NCBI GenBank assembly: GCA_023247595.1
Contig: JAHFGF010000047.1
Coordinates: 1-9,957 of the forward strand
From: Candidatus Omnitrophota bacterium
GTDB taxonomy: Bacteria; Omnitrophota; Koll11; Zapsychrales; Fredricksoniimonadaceae
DNA: 9,957 nucleotides
Direction of reading: 5' to 3'
Shown: positions 6,592 to 9,957 of the stretch, piece by piece
Numbering within the stretch: the stretch's first letter is position 1
How the letters are laid out: each line of letters begins with the position of its first letter
Program-made: the position numbers and the translations under genes
Notes under the pieces: generated by a model
Databases searched by the model: none
Seen by the model: only the letters and a program-made list of their open reading frames with translations
What the model was told of the DNA's origin: nothing

Positions 6592-7236
6592 TTACATGCG
6601 TTCGCCTAAAAACTCTTCGAGGCTGGAACTTTGCAGATAGGGATTGGTTTTTTTCTGATGGCCGATGGTATCGGTGGGAGTATTCCCGTAGTTATGTCCG
6701 GGATAGATGATGGTGTCATCCGGAAATTTTCTGATTATGTTGTAAAGCGAGGCATACATTTCTTTGGCGTTTCCGCCGGGTAAATCACAGCGGCCGTAGC
6801 CGTCGACAAAAATAACATCGCCGGTAATCAGATGTTTTCCGGATAAGAAGCATTGGCATCCCGGGGTGTGACCGGGGGCCAGGATGCATTCAAATTCAAC
6901 AGAACCGACGTTCAGGCGGGCGTGGTTTTTGACTTCGATTAAATTCTTGCATTTCGGTTTGTAAATCGCGGCTTCGTGTTCGGAGATATAGACGGGCACA
7001 TCATGCGTTTTTTGAAGTTCTGCCAGCCCGTTGACATGATCAGGATGGCCGTGCGTCAGAAAGATGCTTACGATTTTTAAGCCCAGTTTGTTGGCTTCAT
7101 CGCGTAAGAAGGGCACGTTCCAGGCTGGGTCAACAACAGCGATTTCCTTGGAGGTGTTATCGCCAATCAAATAAATGAAATTGGCCAAAGGGCCGATTTC
7201 GTATTGGTGAATAATAAGCTGTGATTGTTCTTTCAT
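6592..7236 (-). CDS. metallo-beta-lactamase-fold hydrolase, glyoxalase II / YcbL-like
   Basis: This is a cytoplasmic two-metal hydrolase of 214 residues. The metal ligands of the glyoxalase II group are present: the HxHxDH motif THGHPDHVNG (His62, His64, Asp66, His67), His123 in GHTPG, bridging Asp140 in TGDVIF, and His181 in YPGHNYG. GRCDLPGG at 148-155 matches the GRxDxPGG signature of small YcbL-type members. KKTNPYL near the C-terminus recalls the K-x-x-NP motif of this group. The separate substrate-binding helical domain of full glyoxalase II is absent, so hydrolysis of S-lactoylglutathione is possible but not implied; other thioesters or a persulfide are alternatives. ATG at 7234-7236 has only a weak Shine-Dalgarno, and the N-terminal QYEIGPLANFIYLIG matches the family's usual opening strand. 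It is the first gene of a likely two-gene minus-strand operon with the MFS transporter. Confidence 0.9.
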   Translation of the reverse strand: MKEQSQLIIHQYEIGPLANFIYLIGDNTSKEIAVVDPAWNVPFLRDEANKLGLKIVSIFLTHGHPDHVNGLAELQKTHDVPVYISEHEAAIYKPKCKNLIEVKNHARLNVGSVEFECILAPGHTPGCQCFLSGKHLITGDVIFVDGYGRCDLPGGNAKEMYASLYNIIRKFPDDTIIYPGHNYGNTPTDTIGHQKKTNPYLQSSSLEEFLGERM

Positions 7237-7246
7237 GAATTTATTC

Positions 7247-7274
7247 TATACAGTCTTTACTCGGTGACTATAAT
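7247..7274 (+). promoter_or_regulatory. candidate sigma70-type promoter of the carbamoyltransferase unit
   Basis: A perfect -10 hexamer TATAAT at 7269-7274 has a 4/6 match to TTGACA (TATACA, 7247-7252) 16 bases upstream. It lies within the 88-base divergent region, about 50 bases before the carbamoyltransferase ATG, leaving an AT-rich 5' leader. No equally good promoter is seen for the leftward hydrolase gene: TATAGA on the minus strand, close to its ATG, is the best -10 and lacks a convincing -35. The assignment rests on consensus matching only. Confidence 0.4.
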
Positions 7275-7324
7275 ATTAATCAATTCGTCGTAAAATTAAA
7301 GATAAATTTTTAGGAAGTCTTTAC
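7252..7324 (+). repeat. nine-base direct repeat AGTCTTTAC in the divergent intergenic region
   Basis: AGTCTTTAC occurs at 7252-7260 and again at 7316-7324, immediately before the ATG of the carbamoyltransferase. The copies start 64 bases apart. The first overlaps the end of the candidate -35 region, and the second lies between the Shine-Dalgarno (AGGAAG at 7312-7317, partly overlapping) and the start codon. It could be a paired regulator site, but may be coincidental. Confidence 0.3.
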
Positions 7325-9052
7325 ATGTACATTTTAGGAATTACAAGCTACGCGCACGAAGCCTCATGCGCGTTAATCAAAGACGGTCAATTACGGTTCC
7401 TCATTGAAGAAGAGCGCCTCAACCGGGAAAAACATACCTGGAAATATCCTGCCCAAGCCATCCGCGAATGTCTGCTTAGGGAAGGGATTACCATTACAGA
7501 TGTCGATCACATCACTTTCTTTTGGGTTCCGCAAAAAGAAGTTATCGGTAACATCGCGCATGTGATTAAATATTTTCCTGCCAGCCTTAATTTATTAAAA
7601 TCAACCAGCGGCGGAGATGAGCTAACTTTTTTGGCCCGGGTGAAATTGATGAACACCATTGACCGCGCCATACAAGAACAGTTTCATCTGCCGGCCGCTC
7701 CTAAGGTGCATTATGTGGAACATCACCTCTGCCATGCCGCCAGCGCGTATTTTGTTTCCGGATTCGACCAAGCGGCCATTTTAACGGCGGACGGAAGAGG
7801 CGAGTCGGCCAGTACGGTTTTATCCGTCGGAAAAGGTAACCGGATTGAAAAGATTAAGGAAATCAAAGTGCCGCATTCGCTGGGCCATTTTTATGCCGCC
7901 ATCACAAGTTATTTAGGGTTTAAACCATTTTTTGATGAATGGAAGGTCATGGGAATGTCGGCCTACGGCAAGGACACTTTTTTGCCGGTCTTTAAAGACA
8001 TGATCACATTAACGTCCGATGGTGGATATCAGCTTAATTTAAAATATTTCCGTTTTCATACCCACGGCCAAAGCCAATGGGTCAGCGATTATTTGATTGA
8101 GAAGCTTGGTCCCCAACGCGCAAAAAATGAGGCGTATGAACAGCGTCATTTTGATGCGGCCTTTGGCCTGCAAAGAGTCATTGAACAGGCCGGTGTTCAT
8201 TTATGCCAGTATTTATATAACACCACCCGGTTATCGAATCTCTGCATGACCGGCGGGGTGATTCTTAATTGTTTGATGAACAAAAAAATCATCGAGACCG
8301 TGCCGTTTAAGGAATTTTTTATCCAGCCAATTGCCAATGACGCCGGTGCTGCCCTGGGCAGCGCGCTGTATCATTACCACCAGACCTTGGGACAGAATAA
8401 ATCAGATGTGTTCAAACATGTTTATTACGGACCGGAATTTTCAGATGACAATATCGAAAGCGTTTTGCGGGCCAAAGGCGTGCATTATTATAAGTCGGAC
8501 AATATTGCCAAAGACACGGCTCGCCACATCGCTGATGAAAAAATTGTCGGCTGGTTTCAGGGCCGGATGGAGGCGGGTCCGCGGGCCTTGGGCAACCGCA
8601 GCATTGTGGTCAGCCCTTTGCATGCCGGGATGAAAGACCGCCTGAACGCCCGCGTCAAAAAGCGGGAGCATTTTAGGCCCTTTGCTCCGTCCGTCCAGGA
8701 AGAGAGGGTTAAAGATTTTTTTCGCCTGCCGAAAAGTGAGCTTTCGCCGTACATGATTCTAGTTGGTGATGTTCTGGAAGATAAACGCAGCGTTATTCCC
8801 GCTGTCACGCATGCCGATGGCACCGCTCGCGTTCACACCGTCAGCCGCGCGGTCAATCCGCGTTATTGGGAACTGATCGATGAATTTGCCAAGATCACCG
8901 GCGTGCCCGTTATAATCAATACATCCTTTAATGAAAACGAACCGATTGTCTGCACGCCGAAAGACGCGGTGGAGTGTTTCCTGCGCACGGAATTTGATGT
9001 TCTGGCCATTGGAAATTTTCTGGTAACCAAGGAAAACACCGTCCATTCGTAG
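7325..9052 (+). CDS. carbamoyltransferase, NodU/CmcH/TobZ family
   Basis: This 575-residue enzyme should transfer a carbamoyl group from carbamoyl phosphate, via carbamoyl-adenylate, to a hydroxyl on a sugar or natural product. The N-terminal ASKHA-like domain (about 1-350) opens with ILGITSYAHEASCALI. It contains the iron-site motif HHLCHA (His133/His134, His137), TADGRGE at 154-160, the SLGHFY and DEWKVMGMSAYG blocks (185-215), MTGGVILNC at 308-316, and QPIANDAGAALG at 334-345 with the expected ligand Asp339. The C-terminal YrdC-related domain (about 365-570) has GWFQGRMEAGPRALGNRS at 409-426, REHFRPFAPSV at 447-457 and NTSFNENEPI at 532-541. Length and motif order are normal for the family. 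A clear AGGAAG Shine-Dalgarno lies 7 bases before the ATG. The next gene starts 5 bases after the stop, so a glycan or nodulation-factor-like substrate is more likely than an antibiotic; the acceptor itself cannot be read from the sequence. Confidence 0.93.
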   Translation: MYILGITSYAHEASCALIKDGQLRFLIEEERLNREKHTWKYPAQAIRECLLREGITITDVDHITFFWVPQKEVIGNIAHVIKYFPASLNLLKSTSGGDELTFLARVKLMNTIDRAIQEQFHLPAAPKVHYVEHHLCHAASAYFVSGFDQAAILTADGRGESASTVLSVGKGNRIEKIKEIKVPHSLGHFYAAITSYLGFKPFFDEWKVMGMSAYGKDTFLPVFKDMITLTSDGGYQLNLKYFRFHTHGQSQWVSDYLIEKLGPQRAKNEAYEQRHFDAAFGLQRVIEQAGVHLCQYLYNTTRLSNLCMTGGVILNCLMNKKIIETVPFKEFFIQPIANDAGAALGSALYHYHQTLGQNKSDVFKHVYYGPEFSDDNIESVLRAKGVHYYKSDNIAKDTARHIADEKIVGWFQGRMEAGPRALGNRSIVVSPLHAGMKDRLNARVKKREHFRPFAPSVQEERVKDFFRLPKSELSPYMILVGDVLEDKRSVIPAVTHADGTARVHTVSRAVNPRYWELIDEFAKITGVPVIINTSFNENEPIVCTPKDAVECFLRTEFDVLAIGNFLVTKENTVHS

Positions 9053-9057
9053 CTGTT

Positions 9058-9957
9058 ATGGCCAATCCTATCCAACAACATTATGACGCGCTGGCTGAAA
9101 CCCGGGACAAATACCGGATTCAAAATAAATATTATTATTCCTGCCTGGAAAAACAATACCGGTATTTCATTCCTGAAGGAAAAAAAATTTTGGAGGTGGG
9201 TTGTTCCACCGGAGAATTATTAAACGCGCTTAAACCTTCGCTCGGTGTCGGGATTGATTTAAGCCCGAAGTGCATTGAGATTGCCCGGCGAAAATTTCCG
9301 TCCCTGCGGTTTCAGGCCGGAGATATCCGGGAATTAAAAACCCAGGAGAAATTTGATTACGTTGTCTTGTCCGGATTATTGGGGGAATTGGACGATATTC
9401 AGGGTTTTCTGGAATTGATTAAGCCTTACTGCACGTCAGACACGCGGGTTGTCGTTGAGTACTTTAGTTATTTCTGGCAGTATTTATTAAAATTGGGCGA
9501 GAAAGTCGGATCTAAGATTCCTCAAAAAATTCAAAATTGGATTACCTATAAAGACATTTGTAATTTTCTTCTGCTGGCAGGCTTTGATCCGATTAAATCA
9601 GAACGCTGTATTCTTTTTCCTCGAAATATTTGGGGCGTCAGTTATCTTTTAAACCGTTATATTGCCAAATTACCGGTCATTAACGCGTTGACGCTCAATC
9701 ATTTTATTGTCGCGCGTCCGATTTTTCCGTCGCAGAAAGATTGTTCAGTCGCCATCGTTATTCCATGCCGTAATGAGCGCGGCAATGTGGAGCCGGCAGT
9801 CACGCGTACGCCGGCGTTCGGATTGAAACAGGAATTTATTTTTGTGGAAGGCGGTTCCAAGGACGGTACGTATGAAGAGATCGAGCGCGTGATCAAAAAA
9901 TATCCGCAAAAAAACATTAAACTTTTTAAACAAACAGGAGTTGGAAAAGGAGATGCC
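9058..9957 (+). CDS. class I SAM methyltransferase fused to a family 2 glycosyltransferase (3' end beyond window)
   Basis: The frame is open for 300 codons from ATG 9058 to the window's last base with no stop, so the gene is truncated by the edge. Residues about 1-140 form a Rossmann methyltransferase: ILEVGCSTGELL at 44-55 is the SAM loop, GIDLSP at 65-70 carries the acidic ribose-binding residue, and the AGDIREL and FDYVVLSGLL strands follow. Residues about 140-225 look like the methyltransferase's C-terminal cap. A second domain begins near 229: CSVAIVIPCRNERGNVEPAV, then FIFVEGGSKDGTYEEI at 260-275, is the start of a GT-A family 2 glycosyltransferase. It has EGGS where DDGS is usual. The acceptor-side and DXD motifs lie past the edge. 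The start sits 5 bases after the carbamoyltransferase stop with no visible Shine-Dalgarno, suggesting translational coupling. The likely role is methylation and glycosyl transfer on a polysaccharide or lipid-linked glycan; the substrate is unknown. Confidence 0.85.
   Translation, partial: MANPIQQHYDALAETRDKYRIQNKYYYSCLEKQYRYFIPEGKKILEVGCSTGELLNALKPSLGVGIDLSPKCIEIARRKFPSLRFQAGDIRELKTQEKFDYVVLSGLLGELDDIQGFLELIKPYCTSDTRVVVEYFSYFWQYLLKLGEKVGSKIPQKIQNWITYKDICNFLLLAGFDPIKSERCILFPRNIWGVSYLLNRYIAKLPVINALTLNHFIVARPIFPSQKDCSVAIVIPCRNERGNVEPAVTRTPAFGLKQEFIFVEGGSKDGTYEEIERVIKKYPQKNIKLFKQTGVGKGDA

Noticed and set aside
9699..9917. Antisense 72-codon open frame over the glycosyltransferase start
   Set aside because: The plus strand carries a clear GT2 signature in an uninterrupted frame, so the antisense frame is a shadow.
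1..9957. Mobile element, CRISPR array, tRNA or phage content
   Set aside because: No terminal inverted repeats, transposase or integrase motifs, regularly spaced repeats or cloverleaf sequences were visible on either strand.

Overview
This is a gene-dense stretch of bacterial chromosome with moderate GC content, Shine-Dalgarno-led genes and short gaps. The protein repertoire (a FadI/FadJ-type beta-oxidation pair, a PsbP-like anchored protein, a NodU/CmcH-type carbamoyltransferase and a methyltransferase–glycosyltransferase fusion) fits a Gram-negative anaerobic or uncultured lineage. Omnitrophota (PVC side) or a deltaproteobacterial-type group are my best guesses. This is an impression from gene style, not a placement. 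No RNA gene, CRISPR array, insertion sequence or phage gene is visible.

Layout. Positions 1-63 look like the 3' end of an upstream gene. A plus-strand run follows at 164-5307: a FadI-like thiolase, a FadJ-like enoyl-CoA hydratase/3-hydroxyacyl-CoA dehydrogenase, a small membrane-anchored PsbP-like protein, and a short RlmD/TrmA-type RNA (uracil-5)-methyltransferase. These are separated by only 60, 37 and 10 bases, so they are probably one transcription unit. It meets a minus-strand pair tail to tail: a metallo-beta-lactamase-fold hydrolase (6592-7236) followed by an MFS transporter (5287-6561). The transporter and the RNA methyltransferase share their last 21 bases, and a weak terminator-like hairpin sits in that overlap.

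An 88-base divergent intergenic region (7237-7324) separates the hydrolase from a third, rightward unit. This unit holds a carbamoyltransferase (7325-9052) and, five bases after its stop, a gene running off the right edge (9058-9957). That last gene encodes a class I SAM methyltransferase fused to the start of a family 2 glycosyltransferase. The pair looks like the opening of a glycan or surface-polysaccharide decoration locus that continues outside the window.

Functionally, the left unit carries the hydration, second oxidation and thiolysis steps of beta-oxidation; no acyl-CoA dehydrogenase or ligase is in view. The middle pair is an unassigned hydrolase plus exporter/importer. The right unit probably modifies sugars by carbamoylation, methylation and glycosyl transfer. 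The right edge is the most promising part for something undescribed. The rest is recognisable metabolism with some structural oddities: a TRAM-less methyltransferase, a TTG start, a coding palindrome with a tandem decamer, and overlapping convergent stops.
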